64,000 nucleotides of DNA, taken from the NCBI GenBank assembly GCA_005656395.1, contig SRSI01000071.1, positions 310,001 to 374,000 on the forward strand. The letters are read 5' to 3'. The position numbers were made by a program, and so were the translations under genes. Under the pieces are notes generated by a model. The model had not been told where the DNA came from and made no database searches. It was given only the letters and a program-made list of their open reading frames with translations. Source of the DNA: Strongyloides papillosus (taxonomy: Eukaryota; Nematoda; Chromadorea; Rhabditida; Strongyloididae). Positions 48,701 to 63,286 of this stretch are shown here, one piece after another. The stretch's first letter is position 1, and each line of letters begins with the position of its first letter.

Positions 48701-51700
48701 TTTGATCACATATATCATTTTATCTAAAATTACATTCTAAAAATTAATTTTTTTATCTTTCAATAAAATTATTTAATAACTATTAAAATAACAATCATCT
48801 TTTTTCTTCTTTCCTCTGATTATTTTACCACACATTTTTAGAACTTTTTATATTTTATTAGTATAAGAAGCTTCGCTATAGTTATTTATGCATCTTATTT
48901 TGATAAATAAAATATGAATTATATTGTAAAGTGGAACAAAAGGTGAAACTTTAATGTTCTTTTATCATTCTAATAACACCAAAGTTGTTTTAATAGCTTA
49001 CCAAATAGCTAGGTAAATTATTATTATTTTTTATGGTTGAGGTAATTTAATTGATTAATTAAGAAGGTAAATAGTTTTTGAAAAAGAAAATTTCTTTTAT
49101 TAGAAGAGTAATGTGAGAACAATTTTTATTATAATTGAAATTATTTTATACGCATAATTTTATAATTAAAAAAATTTAATGTTATCCAACTTTGACCATA
49201 TTTTAACTCTTTATACTAATGAATAATTTTGCGAATTGTATTACATAAAATTTTTTCAAAAAAAAGGAAAATGTAATTGAGACCTTTTAGTAAATTTAGT
49301 CTGACTAACATTTTTTTATGATTTTACATGTGAAATGTAAATTTTATTGTACTCCTCTTGACTCTTTAATGTTTCCTCTTAACCTTAACTAAATAATATA
49401 TGTGTATTTAGAAATGGCATAATATTTTTTATTATAATTGAAGTTATAATAATAATAATCATCCACCATAAAGGTAAATTATACCTATACTCCACTTAAA
49501 ATATTATTATTTACAATTAATTTTATATTATTTTTACAGGAACATGTATCGTTTTCTTTATTAATAAAGTTATCTCATAATAAATGAACATTTGTCATTC
49601 TGTAAAAAGTGTCCCATTAACAGATACAAGATACATCATGAACCTTTACACTTCATTTTAGATATGCTTTAATAATTCAAAAATGTAAACTCATACAATC
49701 AAACTTATAGATAAATAAATGTTATATGTCTTATAAAATATTCAAAACTAAGATGATTGGAAGTTAACAAGATTTATTTATTTTATATCATCATATATGT
49801 TAATTCTTTACCTCTCCAATATATATTATACTCTTTTCCTAATGAATTTTTAATTAAATTTTTAAATATTTTTATTTACCCATCCAAACAAATAAATATA
49901 ATATATAGCTTTAATTAACAACTATATTAATTTTATTATCCCTTCGAATTTTGTCATATTTATTTACCCTTATATAAATATTATACTTTTCAGATCGTCT
50001 TTTAAAATAGAAATTTTATTCTTTTTTTTACTTTTTTATTTTGCTTACATAAAGCTATAATTATAACATACAGTTTATACTTATCCTTTATTATGCTTTG
50101 TTTTGTACAGTCCTTTTTTTATAACAATATATCCAAGTAAATGCGAATATTAATTTATATTTCAATAATACATAATTTATTTGTTTTTTACTACATTATC
50201 CGTATTTCTTTGTTTTTTAATCTTAAGATTTATACAATGAATATAGTTTATTTAAGAGAGATAGAATGGAAAAGGAGAACCTTTAACATTCTTTAATATT
50301 ACTTTTTTGTCACTTTAGATCATATTACAATTACAAAATATATAATTAAGAAAATTGAAAACATAACTACTATCTATCAAAACATAATAGCATAAGCTTT
50401 TCAGTATACCTTTAACAATGTCAAACTTTTGTTTATATAGTTATTACTTCTATACCCTATTAATGATATTCTTTTATCATAAACTATTTATAAAATGATG
50501 GTATTTATGGTGAGGGTGGGGAAGGTTTATAGATAAATAACTTTTAGTAACAAAATACTAAAAATTTATCCACCAACTTTAAAAATATCCTTAAAAAGTT
50601 AAATATTTACAAATAAAATTATTTCTATTCAAGTGCCATTTCTATTAAAATTGTCAATTTTACTATAAAGTTTTGAGGAAAAAATTAGAGGTTAAAATTT
50701 TAGTTGAAAGACCTCCCTAACATATCTCTCTCACAATTTTATAATAATTCTATTTATTTTTTAACTCTTTTATCTTTTTTTTACTTTCCATTTCTTCCTT
50801 TCTTCTAAACTTTAGACGTTCCAGATATGTAAAGATAAGTAAAAATAATAGTTCTATCAATGGTAAGATTATATTATTTTCACATCTAATACAAAAATCG
50901 TCTTATCTCACCATACACCTCATACAATTGATAAATTCTTAATTTTATAAACTTATTATTATTTTATTATCTTTAACACAACATGTCATAAGTATAATCT
51001 TTTAGCACTCCTCTATTATTCCATAAACTTTCATTTGTCGTCTTTTTCATCAATTATTATTCCCTTAAAGTCATCATTTATTTATAAATGTTTATTAAAC
51101 TATTTATGTGCCATACTTTGATATTGTTACAATTTTTCTTTTTCAACCCCTCCACTTCTATTCTTCCTAACTTTCCATATTTTTATTACCTTTTTAGTTA
51201 AAAAGGACATTATTTAACTTTTATACTAATGATTATATCTATTCAAATATTCTTGAATATTATATAATATGTCTTAAAATTTATTAATTAACTTTTTTTC
51301 TACCAAATCTTTTACTTTCTCTCACCATATTAAAAGTTGATCAATTTAATGTATTTGAATATTATAAAATCTTATGATATGTTTTATTAATGTACTTAGC
51401 AATTCTAATTCCATTAACTGTTATATCTAACTTTTGATAAAACATAACCTCGATTTTCTTTTTGTAATTTTAATAAAATGTCTAATATTAAAAAGATATT
51501 CCAACCGTCGTCCTCCTATTTCTTAATCCATTATTTTTAATATATTGCTATTATTAATATAAGTTATCTACTACTCATAATTACCTCAAATAAAATGGTC
51601 AAACTTCATTTGTTTGGACCACTAATTTTTAATTATAGTATGTTAAAGATTGTCATTACCTATCACATCATAATTAATTGCCTCAATCAACGATATTATG

Positions 51701-54652
51701 ACAGTTTATACAATATCTTTTTTATTCCTTATTTATCATCTCCAACAGGTGTAGTAATGGGTGGAGTTTTTGTAAATTAAATTTTAATGTTATGTTAATA
51801 TTATATATATAATAATCTTGTTAATCCAATTATTTTATATAAATTTACCATTTTACTCTAATTATATACCTATATTGCTTTTCAATATCTCTATAATAAG
51901 ATACTTTATCTGTATAATTTTAATTGATTATTTTCAAGTTATAAAAATTCTAAAATTGACCTATTAATTATTTCTAAATATCCATCCACCACAATAATAT
52001 CACTTAGCATATCACAAAAATTATTTAATTTTCCCCTCAATATTTATTTTAATTTTGATGAAACTTGAATAATTCCTACCATTAACATAAATTATGCCCC
52101 TCAAAATCATATATCATTTGACAGTTTTTAACACCTATTATTTTTAAAAACTTTTAAAAATTATTCATCTTTGATATACATTGAAGAAGGATATATGTTA
52201 TCATACAAATTAATGTTCTTGTAATGTATTTTTGTTAATAAGCGTTTTAAACTCTTATTTCCTAACAACTTTTTTTGTAATTTCTTATAAGAGATGAAGG
52301 ATATTAAGATTGTAAGGGAAAAAAATTTAGTTCTCTTTTACAAAACATTTATAAAGTTTAAAAATTAAATTTATATATATGTACAATTTACATTTTTATT
52401 TTCCTACCTCTAGCTACCATAATCTATATTATTAACTATTTTTCTAATATATTTTTAATAATCTCCCAACATAAATTGTGAGAAATTTCTATTTTTTCTT
52501 ATTTTAATTAACTATTAAAAAAAGATTTTTTCAATATCTTTTATTCATTTCTTACAATTTTATTTTTGTCTTCTCCAACATTTTTTGTGTCCTCTTTAAA
52601 ATATGTTAAAAAAGAATTAAAAGTATCTGATAAAGTGGAATATTTTGTTATCTTAGCTTAATCATCCTAACATAATCATTTTAATCATCCTAAAACATAT
52701 TCCTGTCTTTGTCTTCATTGACAAAAGCGCAATTAAAGTGCCATGTAAATACTTAAGGATTCAAAAAAGAATGATAGTCTTTTGTTACATGGTACTATTT
52801 TAGATATATTATTATTATTATCAACATCTCCATAGATAGAGATTACCATCAAGAGAAAGTTTCTTTTCCTAATTTATATTTGTGTATTAAAAAGTCAAAA
52901 AGTAGGAACGTTTACAATTTTGTGAAGATAGATTAACTGTCACTGAGTTGCCTGTTTCCGGATGTCTTGATGAAACATCCCTATATATTTTATGCTTTCT
53001 TTTTTACTTAAAAAGACTCCTCATACTATTCCTCTATTATCATCATTTACTTCATGATTTCCTCCTCGAAATTTGTAATGTATTTTTAAATTATTTTGAC
53101 TAATTATAATGTGTATAAGATATTAAAAATCTTTAATAAAAAATGTACGTATATTCTTGTATTAAAATACTGTTAATATCATATTATTTATCATGGTGGC
53201 AATTAAAATTTATTCATTCAATTCTCTTACCAAGTATTTTTGTACTTTACTTCCCATACATCTTATTAATTATTATTTAAGAATCTTTAATCATACTTAA
53301 TTTATAACTTAGAAGTAGTACTTATACTTAAAAGTGTTTATATTAAATTATTAATAGAAAATATTATATTGCTTTTTTTCAATCGTTCATTCTCTATTTT
53401 AAATTTTTTTTTGTTTCTACCTTTTTAATCCTATTATAAATTTTCAAAAGGATAATTTAGTGATTTTAATGACTTTATTTGGAGAATGACATTGATAAAG
53501 TAACCAACCGACTGTTTATAAAACAATCTTACGTAAGAATAGCAATGCCGCAAAATAACTATCTATTTAAATTACCCTTATTAAACACTTTCTTCCTCCC
53601 TCTTCTTCCATCAACTTTAATAAATCTCCGCCAATAATGTACCTATTTCTAATGTTACAATATAATAATCTTTCTTTTTAAAAGAGTCAATAGCGACAGC
53701 TTTTGGTAATAAACTATTAACAAGAGAACTCATCCATGCATATTTTAAGGTGTTTCCTACCAATTTTATTTTAACAATTTTTAAAATTCGTTGAACCTTT
53801 TTTCTATTGTTATGATTGTTAAAAGTCAAATTATTTTTCTACTTTTTCGCACTATACCCTTTATATTATTTATTATTTTATTTTTTTTGTTATCATCACC
53901 TTCTTAACTAAATATATTTTCTATTTTAGGTAATTTTATTATATTACTAAAAATCAATCTTTAGAAAAAGAGACATCTTAACAAAGACACTATATATATA
54001 TATATCTTAATTTTCTTCTGCCTTTAATGCCAGAAGAATATATATGACATATTCACATCCTACCGAAACAACTGTTATGCCGCAACAAAAATAATTTACA
54101 TCGGAGGGAGCTTAATTACATTTTTGTCGGTTCATTGTTAAGATACACCTTAAGAAGGTATCTTATAAATTATAAAGAAAATCACCGATTTTTATATTAT
54201 ATATTCTACCATCCGGCTAATTAACCTTTTTTCACCAGGAATAATATATTATACTTTTTTATTTACCTATTATTAAGACCCAGAAATTTTGAAGTTCATT
54301 ACTAATATTCCTCTAAATCTTTTGCCTCTACCATATATATCAATTTATATATCAACTAAAAAAAAGATAAGGAAATTTTTTGTATATTATTAGGAGATAA
54401 GTGTTTACAAATATAATACATCAAGAAACGCACCAAACTTATATATTGGCTAAATATATTTTATATTTTCATTAACCCTTATTTCTCATAAGAGTAATAT
54501 ATATCTAAATATTCAAGATACATAACTAAGAAGAATTATATATTTTCTTTTTGAAGGACCACTTCATAATTCTCCGAGATAACATAATTTAACTTTTATC
54601 TCATAATTTTTGTATGCTTTAAAATTTATATTAAAAAAAAAGTGTGAGGAGA
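45706..54652. other. Nearly 9 kb gene-free region upstream of the adhesion GPCR
   Basis: No ORF of coding character, tRNA or transposon terminus. Small open frames (51595-51780 +, 53617-53829 -) look like chance. The strand shown is visibly richer in T and C than elsewhere over long stretches (for example 50700-51600). Islands of less A+T-rich sequence occur near 52650-52980, 53455-53560 and 54050-54170. It could be regulatory DNA for the receptor, 5' non-coding exons or unannotated RNA. Confidence 0.45.
54140..54165. repeat. Short hairpin ~490 bases before the receptor ATG
   Basis: AAGATA-CA-CCTT-AAG-AAGG-TATCTT folds into a ten-base-pair stem with a two-base bulge and a three-base loop. 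It may be chance in A+T-rich DNA. Confidence 0.4.
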
Positions 54653-57600
54653 ATGGGAAATTCCAATCTTATATATGTATATTTTTTTGTTTTTATCAAA
54701 CTTTTATTAATACACAATCACAATGTAATAGGCAGTGATGGTAAGGATAATAAAAAACATCATTATTTAATGGTTTTTTTAATATATTAATGCAAAAAAA
54801 ATTTTCAGATATCTATGAGGTACGAATACACGAAAACGCTGAGATTGGAACAAAAGCAACACTAAATGAGGCATTAGAAGTAGAGTTACACAAAAACAAA
54901 AATTGTTTTGGACAATTTGAAATTGATAATGTTGATTGGTTACTTTTTGATTCAACAAGAATGATGTTTATTGTTAACGGACAACTTCCAACCTCAACAA
55001 CTCTCCTTCCACAAGGGATTTTATTTTTAATGTGTGCCTCAAATCATATGGTAAATTTACCAATAACTATTCATGTTACAAGAATAAATAGACATCAACC
55101 AACATTTTCACAAAAGGACTATGAATTTTATGTACCATTGTCTATGCCTATAGGGAGTACCATCGAACAACTTAATGTTGTTGATCATGATCCTATTATA
55201 TATAATTCACAAATAAGTTTATCTATTGTACCATCAAAATATAAAGATTATTTTGATATTACAAAAAATGGTACTTTAATTATTGGGAAATCATTAAAAA
55301 CTCTTGAGATTCATAAATCATTTACCCTACAAATAATTGCTATGGATTATGGATCGCCACAATTATTTTCCATTGCCAAGGTAAAAATTATACCAGTAAC
55401 TGTATCACAACCAATAAATATTCGCGTTAACTATGCAAATTCTATTTATCAAGTATTTGAATGGGATTTTCCTATTTATGGTACTCCAACAGAATTTGAA
55501 GTTGAGGTATCACATAAAAATAGCACATTAGAAAAGAAGACCGTCTCTGGTACAACAACGAAAACGTTATTTAAAATAAATTTACAAAGTCATGTTGATT
55601 ATGGTTTACAAGTTATAGCTATTGATAATGAGGGTGAATCACGTTCAAGGATTCACAAATTTAAAATTCAACCATCATTTTTACAATGCCCTGGTAAATG
55701 TGGTGAAGGTGGTAAACCAATGTGTTATCATGGTGATTATATGAGATTAGAACAATATCAAGATACTGATGGTTTACATTGTTTATGCTATCAAGGTTAT
55801 ACATCACTCCAATGTGATGTTAAAGAAAATTGTCTAGGGGAGATAATTGATACCCAATATGGTAGAATGGAATGGCCAACAACTTATGTCAATGAGACAA
55901 TAGAGATTGAATGTCCATACTCTTCTGATGGTGATAAAGCTCAAAGAAAATGTCAATGGGATGCTGAAAAAAAAATACCTAAATGGGAAGAGGTGAGTGA
56001 AAATAATGATGGTTGTAGAAAACAGTCATCTGTCCTTATACATCTTGGGGTATTAGCTAACTATGCGCAAAAGAATGGACAAACAATTAGTGGCGTTGAG
56101 GCAATTCAACGTTTTTTAAGATCTATATTAAAATTTCCTGCTTTTGATACATCAAAAAGTTACTTTGACAATCAAGTAGCTACTCATGTTGCACATGTTT
56201 TGGATATTTTAATTACCAGAAATAGTAGTGAGATAAAAGGGAATGTCACATTGTTAGCGGTATGTTTTTAAAGTGACAATTAACTTTTTTATCTATGTTT
56301 TTTATTGTTTTATAGAATTCTCTTCAAACATATATTGATCAATTTGCTCGTAAATTACCTGTAACATACAAAGTTACATCAAATAATAATCGTATTGAAT
56401 TTAATACATTTGAATGGGTTGCTGATAAATTAAATCAAGGAACAAATGTTGGTAGAGATTGTTATCTTAAAATACCATCTTCCTATAAAAACGATATTAT
56501 AAGAAGTGTATGTATTAAAAATACAACATATTATGATAAAAATCATCAATCATTAACAGTATTAAATGTCTTCTCTGACCATCATACGCAATTACCAACA
56601 GGACATTTAGCTGTTATTGGTATAAAAAAACCTAATAAGGATGTTAATTATACATGTGCGTATTTGAATCCAAAAACAAATGAATGGTCGAAAAGTGGTT
56701 TGTATATGATTAATTATCATTATTCTGATGATGATTTTATACTTTGTGAAACAAGTCATTTAGGAATATTTACACTCCTTCCAGAGAACTATTTTTATAA
56801 TCAGATTTTCACAATTACTAAATTATTAAGTGTATTACCACTTATAACAAATGCAACAATTATAGTTTGCAGTTTAACATTACTTTTTTTAGTTTGTGTA
56901 CAAAGGTAATTATCAAAACTACATGTTTACTTTATATATATTTTATTTTCAGAGCCGGAGATCCAGCATTTTCTTTTTTATTAGTCTTTTTAATCTTAAT
57001 CCATCTCCTACAAGTCGCAATCATATCAATACCAGATTATCATGTTCTACAAAAGTATGACAAAATTATATATATTGCTTTTCAATTATATTTAACATCG
57101 ATAGCTATGTTAGTAGCATTCATTAATAACACAATATACATACAATGTTCTGATTTAAACAAAGACATTGTTGATATAATAAATATCCCAATAAGGATCA
57201 TCGTGATTGTCATAGCATCAATCATTTTTCCAGGCATTCTAGCATATGTTACATATGAAACTGACATATATATTTTAAAAGATATCATTTCAATAAATCC
57301 ACAATTTAATCAATTTCATTGGATATTTGGGGTTACATGTCTTTTTCCAATAATGATATTAATAGGAATAGCAACAGCATTTGGTATATATTCAATATTC
57401 CAAGGTATATATGTACAGGAGAAGGAAAAGAACGATTGTAAGAAGGAGACAATTTACTCAAATATTATTCTTTCCTCATTATGCTCATTTTGTTTTATTC
57501 TATGTTTCTATTTAGACTTTTTCTTATTTTTATTAAGAGGAACAAGCTTTTATGGAATAATATATTGTTTCTTTCAAATTGCACTTGTACTATCAATAAT

Positions 57601-57946
57601 TTTTTATGTTAAATTTTATTTTAAAATTGGATCAACAAAATTAAAAAATTTACCACAATGTGGGGTTGCTGGGAAAACATATGCAATGTCTCATGATAGA
57701 TTATTAGGAACATCATCATCAGAGCAATACTCTCCTGAGGTAGATAATTCCTCAGATAACACCAGTCCACCACCAATTTCATATACCACAACATATTGTT
57801 ATGCTGATTCAGTTAACTCATCAACCTCTCATAAAGATAATAATATTGGAACATACAGACCTGGAATTGATACAATAGATTTATATCCAACACAAAGTGG
57901 ATGGAAAAATTGCAAAAGAAACGGTCCATTAGTTAGTTTGGTATAA
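54653..57946 (+). CDS. Adhesion GPCR with cadherin, FN3, EGF, HormR, GAIN/GPS and 7TM
   Basis: Exons 54653-54740, 54809-56259, 56316-56905 and 56953-57946 encode 1,040 residues. Exon 1 is a signal peptide. In order: a cadherin-like repeat (VRIHENAEIGTKATL, ~30-124); a second one (PTFSQKDYEFYVP...FTLQIIAMDYGSPQ, ~125-225); an FN3-like module (~226-318); a Cys-rich EGF-like module (~322-368); a hormone-receptor domain (CLGEIIDTQYGRMEWP...CQWDAEKKIPKW, ~370-433); a GAIN region; a GPS near 627-660; seven membrane helices (~680-940); and a ~100-residue Ser/Thr-rich tail. This is a shortened Flamingo/CELSR-like layout. Canonical GPS cleavage lies between HL and T; here it reads CETSHLGIF, with Gly in place of Thr and one Cys of the usual C-x-C lost. 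I infer an uncleaved surface receptor. The exon-1 assignment rests on hydrophobicity and splice phase. Confidence 0.88.
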
Positions 57947-59783
57947 TAATTGATATAAATAAAATATATATTGATCATATTTTGTTTGTTTTATCATAAT
58001 TATTTTTCCACCATCAAATTGTACATAATAAAATAAACTATAAAAATAAAATACAGACTTTGATGCTTAATATTATACTTTATTGATTTTAATAAGTTAT
58101 TATAGATTTATAATACCATTAAAAACATATTATATTATAGTATATAATTAAAAAATTAAAAACTATACTTTAAATTAACATTTTTATTTTTTTTAAAAAA
58201 CGAACAAAGTTGATTTTTAATATTAATGTTCTTTCTGTTTAGTGAAGATTATACTAAAAACCAAAACTAGAAATAAAAATAATATGATTGCAAATAATAA
58301 AAAAAATTAAACAAATTTAATAATCATTATAAAGTATTACAATTCTTTTAAACAAGGTCATTCATTTTATGTTATATATATAATATACAAATATATGAAG
58401 TGTTAGAAAGTTTAGCAATTTATTATATATGTGCTGAAAAGTTGGAATATTATTTTCTATTTAAAAATAATAATATTAAGATTCTTATCTTTTTATATTA
58501 CCTCACTCCAAACAACTTCGTTTGTTGAATTTATTATATTTATTAACAAGTTTAAATAAATTTAAAAACTTTCATCACTATAAAAGGTAAAAATTTCAAC
58601 ATATCAAATTATAAATATATTTGAATTTCTAATATTTATTTTAACAAAAAAAATTCTTTTTTAGTTTTGACAGACATAGCAACTAGGGAAATATAGTATT
58701 TTAGTAGTTTTTAGTATTTTTTAACGATTATTAACGTATTATAAGATAATATTTATTTCTTTTGTTTTAGAAAAAAGATGTATATTTTTTATCAATAACA
58801 ATTATTGTTTTTATTATCAATAGATATTATTTGTCGGTCAACAGGTTATATATGATAAAAACCGTTGAAAGACAAATTATATCTTTTGATTTTAATCACA
58901 TAGATAATTAAATTGTGTGAACATTCTTTACCTTATCACAAGTCTATTCTTTAAATAATGATAAAAAAAATAAAATTTTTATCTATCACGGCATAATAGT
59001 AATATTTTAAGATATTTATTTTGTTATTTTAAAAACTTGATATGTTTATTATAAATAAAACTTTTTACTCCCACCTCCCCTTAATAACTTTCCTATTATT
59101 TTCATAAATTTATTTTTATATTTCATTTTTTACTTAATATTTCATTAATTTCAAAATCACATGGCATACACTAGAGAGAAGGAAGAAAAAGAAAATCTTT
59201 TACATATGAAAATTGATAAGAAAATTTGTCTTCATTCTATCCCTTTTTAAACACCTTACAACAATAATATACAAGAAAACGTGACATTGAAGAATGAAAA
59301 GGAAATAGCATTAATTATTTTGTTATGTAATCAAAAACATTTATATTTAAAAAGTACTTCAAAAGAACGAGGATGTTATTATATGTGTAATAAAGAAAAT
59401 TACACACTATTTTTTAGAAATAATATTTATTAAAAATAAAATTGTTAAATTAAAGTAATATCATTAAAATTTGTCTTTACCGATATTTACTTGTTAAATA
59501 TATGTCTATTTTTCTTTGTACAATTAAAATTACCAAATACATAATATTTGTTCTTTAAAAACATAAAACAATCCTCCAAAATTTATCATTTTCATAAAAA
59601 AAATATACCATTTTTTTTACTTCAAAAAAATGAAAATTGATCTTTATATGGAAAATTTTATGTTTGAAATAATTAAAAAAAGATTTTTGTTTTTGAAAAT
59701 TACCATCTACTCCCGTCATTAAATACATAATAGGTTAAAAAAATAGCCTTCTTTATTTACTTTTTTCATTTACTATTAATATT
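57947..59783. other. Convergent intergenic region
   Basis: About 1.8 kb between the tail-to-tail receptor and the 128-residue gene. AATAAA at ~57958 follows the receptor stop closely. Otherwise A+T-rich with nothing recognised. Confidence 0.45.
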
Positions 59784-60216
59784 CTACTTTTTATTCCCAT
59801 GATTACAATCCTCATTTTCTGATCTCAAATTGTCTTCCTCACACTTTTTGGTGGCATTTGAATAAATTTTCGGAATATCATTAAATAAATTTAAATCAAA
59901 TTGAGGGAAATAATTGCAGAAATGAGCAACCTCCTCACGGTTATATTCAATATTTGTTTGAAGCCATTTTGGTAATCTATAATGTATCTCTCTTTAAAAA
60001 GAGTATATAAAATATATGATATTATAAAATTTGTTACCTATCAAAATTTGGTGGATGTCTATATTGTTGTGGAATATTTACAATTGTAGTTGTTTTCCGC
60101 TTTATATTACTACTATTAATACCGCTACTTTCACTCGTATCCATTTCCTCCGCCCAATCATTTGAATTTGGTCTTATATCAAAAAAACATTGATCAGATG
60201 TTGCAACATTATCCAT
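59784..60216 (-). CDS. Small unrecognised protein, two exons
   Basis: Exons 60216-60038 and 59991-59784, joined by a 46-base intron in phase 2, give 128 residues. The start is the ATG at 60216. Upstream codons in the frame begin only at a TTG, and an AATATAG about 12 bases upstream could be a trans-splice acceptor. Seen in the protein: an acidic, Ser-rich first third (WAEEMDTSESSG), a basic patch (IKRKTTTIVNIPQQYRHPP), a probably folded central part (FDREIHYRLPKWLQTNIEY, REEVAHFCNYFPQFD) and a polar C-terminus with two Cys. No signal peptide or membrane segment. I do not recognise it. The splice agreement and codon-like composition argue that it is real. Confidence 0.62.
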
Positions 60217-63200
60217 CTTTCTTCGCCTATATTTTTTTATCAATTATATGTATATTTATAAATTTTATGTATATATTTTTATCCTTAAAAAGATTAAATT
60301 TTAATTTAATACAAATTATAAAACAAGAGTTAAAAACAAAAGAGCACAAAAATAATATTATGTATAAAAATAATATAATATAAAAGAGCTGGACAAAATA
60401 ACAAAGATATATGTATGGGAAGTAAATGTAAATAAAATAAGAAAACATATAATAGTTTAGAAAAATTTATTGAAATGCAGTAATCGAAATTTGTGAAGGG
60501 AGATATTACTTACTATATTAGTGTATTATTAAACACTGGTTTAGTGTTAACACTATCCTCTGAGATGAATCACATGTAGACAATGCAGGACAGTTTTGAT
60601 ATTATATAATAATGTCGATTAATATGTGGAAAAAATTATGAACGTGTTAACTAAAATGGTATTGTTATTATGTTAGATGAAAGTGTTGGCAATATACAAG
60701 TTAATTAAATACTATAACTATTATATTAAAATGAGAAGAGGAAGAGATAATAAAAAAAAAGTAGGGAAGTACAAATTTAAAGTTATAAATCTTGTGATAC
60801 CGTAAAGTATTTTTTTATAAACAAAAAAATGTCATATAAATATTTTGTTTTGTTTTTTATTAATGTACTAATGATGATAAGAAGACATTGAAGATATTAG
60901 TAATAAGAATATAGTTAAAAAAATTTATCAATTATTTTTATGTGATAAGGAAGATCAACGATAAAAAATGTTATATAAAATGATCATGGAATGTAGGAAA
61001 ATAAAAAGTTATTTTTTTAGAATATTCTTTTATATTGAACAACGTTAAAATACATATTTATATGTATTCAGATATATGTATTTAAATATATAAATAAAAC
61101 ATTTGTGAATTTTAAAATAATATGTAAAATAATTAAAAGTAAAAATTTATTAATCGAAATTTTAAATATATCTGAGTGCGTTATTAGTATCCGATAATAA
61201 CTTCTAAAAACTAAAATTCATACTCCTAAAATACGACATCTTATTAGTTTTGTTGTACATACAACTACCCTACATAATTCATTAATCATGAAAATTATAA
61301 GAAGATGTTTTAGAGTAAAATAATAAAAAAAAATAGTATTGCGTTCTTGTAAATGCAAATTTATATATATTTATAAATTTAAAATAATAATAATAATAAA
61401 AATGTTCAATAGTATAGGAGAGAAGTGAGAAAATATTTAAAGAATTACTACATACAATAGATGTATTTTATAAACATTTTGACATTTTTAAATATTTTAT
61501 ATAAGCATTTTTAAAAAATAAAAAGAGTGAATTTTTGATGTAAAATAGAAATTGTTAATTTTTATAGGAGACACCTTCAAACATATATAATATTTATACA
61601 TAGATATATATACATAATATTTATATAAATTATATATGACAATTTTTTTTATTATTCTTTAATATAGGAATTTACATTTTGGTATATACCCTTTCATACC
61701 ATGTCCGGTGATATTAAGACAAATAATAGTATTATACTTTTAAAGTGATGATGAGAAACAATTTTGAAAGTACATTGCAATTTCTAAACAATACACTTAC
61801 AAAAATACTCAATTATATTATTTCCCCCACAATTTATATGATTATTTATCATTTTATTTACACTCTAATCATATATCACTACATCGAAATATTCATAAAA
61901 AAAATAGTAAAAAATTGAAATTTTAAAACAACTTTAAATAAATTAAAATTGAATTTCACAATAAAACAAAATTATATAAAAAACAATATTTTATCATTTC
62001 CTCCTAACGACGAACTAGAAGAAAAGACACCTAACGTATCATCAATAATTTGGGCACTGGCAAAAAAGATTTTCCAACATTAATAAAATTGATAGTAAAA
62101 AAAAACATAAAAAGTACCTGATTTTGAAATGTAAAATTTCGAAAAATGTTATAAAAAAAGAACATTCTAACAAAACAATATCAATTTTAACAACAAAGAT
62201 TAGTCTCTTCACGAAATACATATAAATCATAATCTATTTTCAATTAATTGCCCTTTTCTTTCCAACATTCGTTATATATGAGTATTATATGTTTATCTAT
62301 GCATATTTTGTACTAATGTAATGATAGTATGTTAATTAGCAAATTTTTTTATGTTAAAATAAATTTTTTGTTATGATGATTAAGATGATACATTGTAACT
62401 ATGAATATAAATGTTTTAATAAAATAACATAATTAAAGTTAGCAAAGGAATATATTGTATTGTAAATAAATAAAATTCTTTTCAGTTATAAAAAAACAAA
62501 GATCTTTCTACTTTTGATATGTTAAGATCATTTATATATTCTATCTTTTTGTAGTTTTGAAATCGTAATTATTTTGTTTTTACATCTTTTTTTATTTTAA
62601 ACATGTATATTATATAATCTCCCTTTTGAAGGATTAAAAATTTTATATATATATTTTTTTTTCAAATGATAATTACTTTTAATAAATCTAAAGAAGTACT
62701 TGTCATAAATTATTATCATATAAAGGGGTAAAAAATTTTTAAAACAGAATCTTTTTAAATTAACAAAAAGATAGTGTAAGAAGAAAAAAAACATTTTTCT
62801 TATGGTAATTTTAGTTATTTTATCTCTTATGTATATTATATCACTCATCATGTTACAACAAACAATATTGAGGATTGATATTGGTAATACCATGAGAAGG
62901 TGTAAAAAAAATTGATGAATAGTCATAAAAATTGGATTGTCTCTTCTCATAAATCGCTCATTTTCAGTTAGTTTAAGTATATTTAAAATTGCCTTTTCTA
63001 AGAGGGGTCTTAATAATTATTTTATTATATTCATAGAATACTCATATATATCTATATATTTGTACATACATTTTTTTTAAATTTTATTTTTTTTGATTGA
63101 GAAAGTTTTTTTTTCAGATAGTTCAACATAAAAATAATGGTGAAAAGTTTACCTAGAGATTTTTATATTCTCTTTCTACTTTATTTTAAATTTTATGTTT

Positions 63201-63286
63201 CTTAACTTTGTATCTATTATTTTTTACTATGACTTAAAGGATTTTAATTTTAAACATATTTTTAGATTTTATCCTTCTTAAAAAGT
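60217..63286. other. Gene-free A+T-rich region
   Basis: About 3 kb. Open frames here (for example 62597-62950 on the minus strand) are T/F/I/K-rich products of base composition. A 12-base perfect palindrome AGTGTTAACACT lies at 60543-60554. TTTTTAG at ~63261 before the next ATG may be a splice or trans-splice acceptor. Confidence 0.45.

Noticed and set aside
51595..51780. Small ORF in the 9 kb gene-free region
   Set aside because: It has chance-like composition, no splice partners and no signal or domain.
62597..62950. 117-residue minus-strand ORF rich in Phe, Ile and Lys
   Set aside because: The residue make-up simply mirrors A+T-rich DNA, and there is no coherent domain or splice context.
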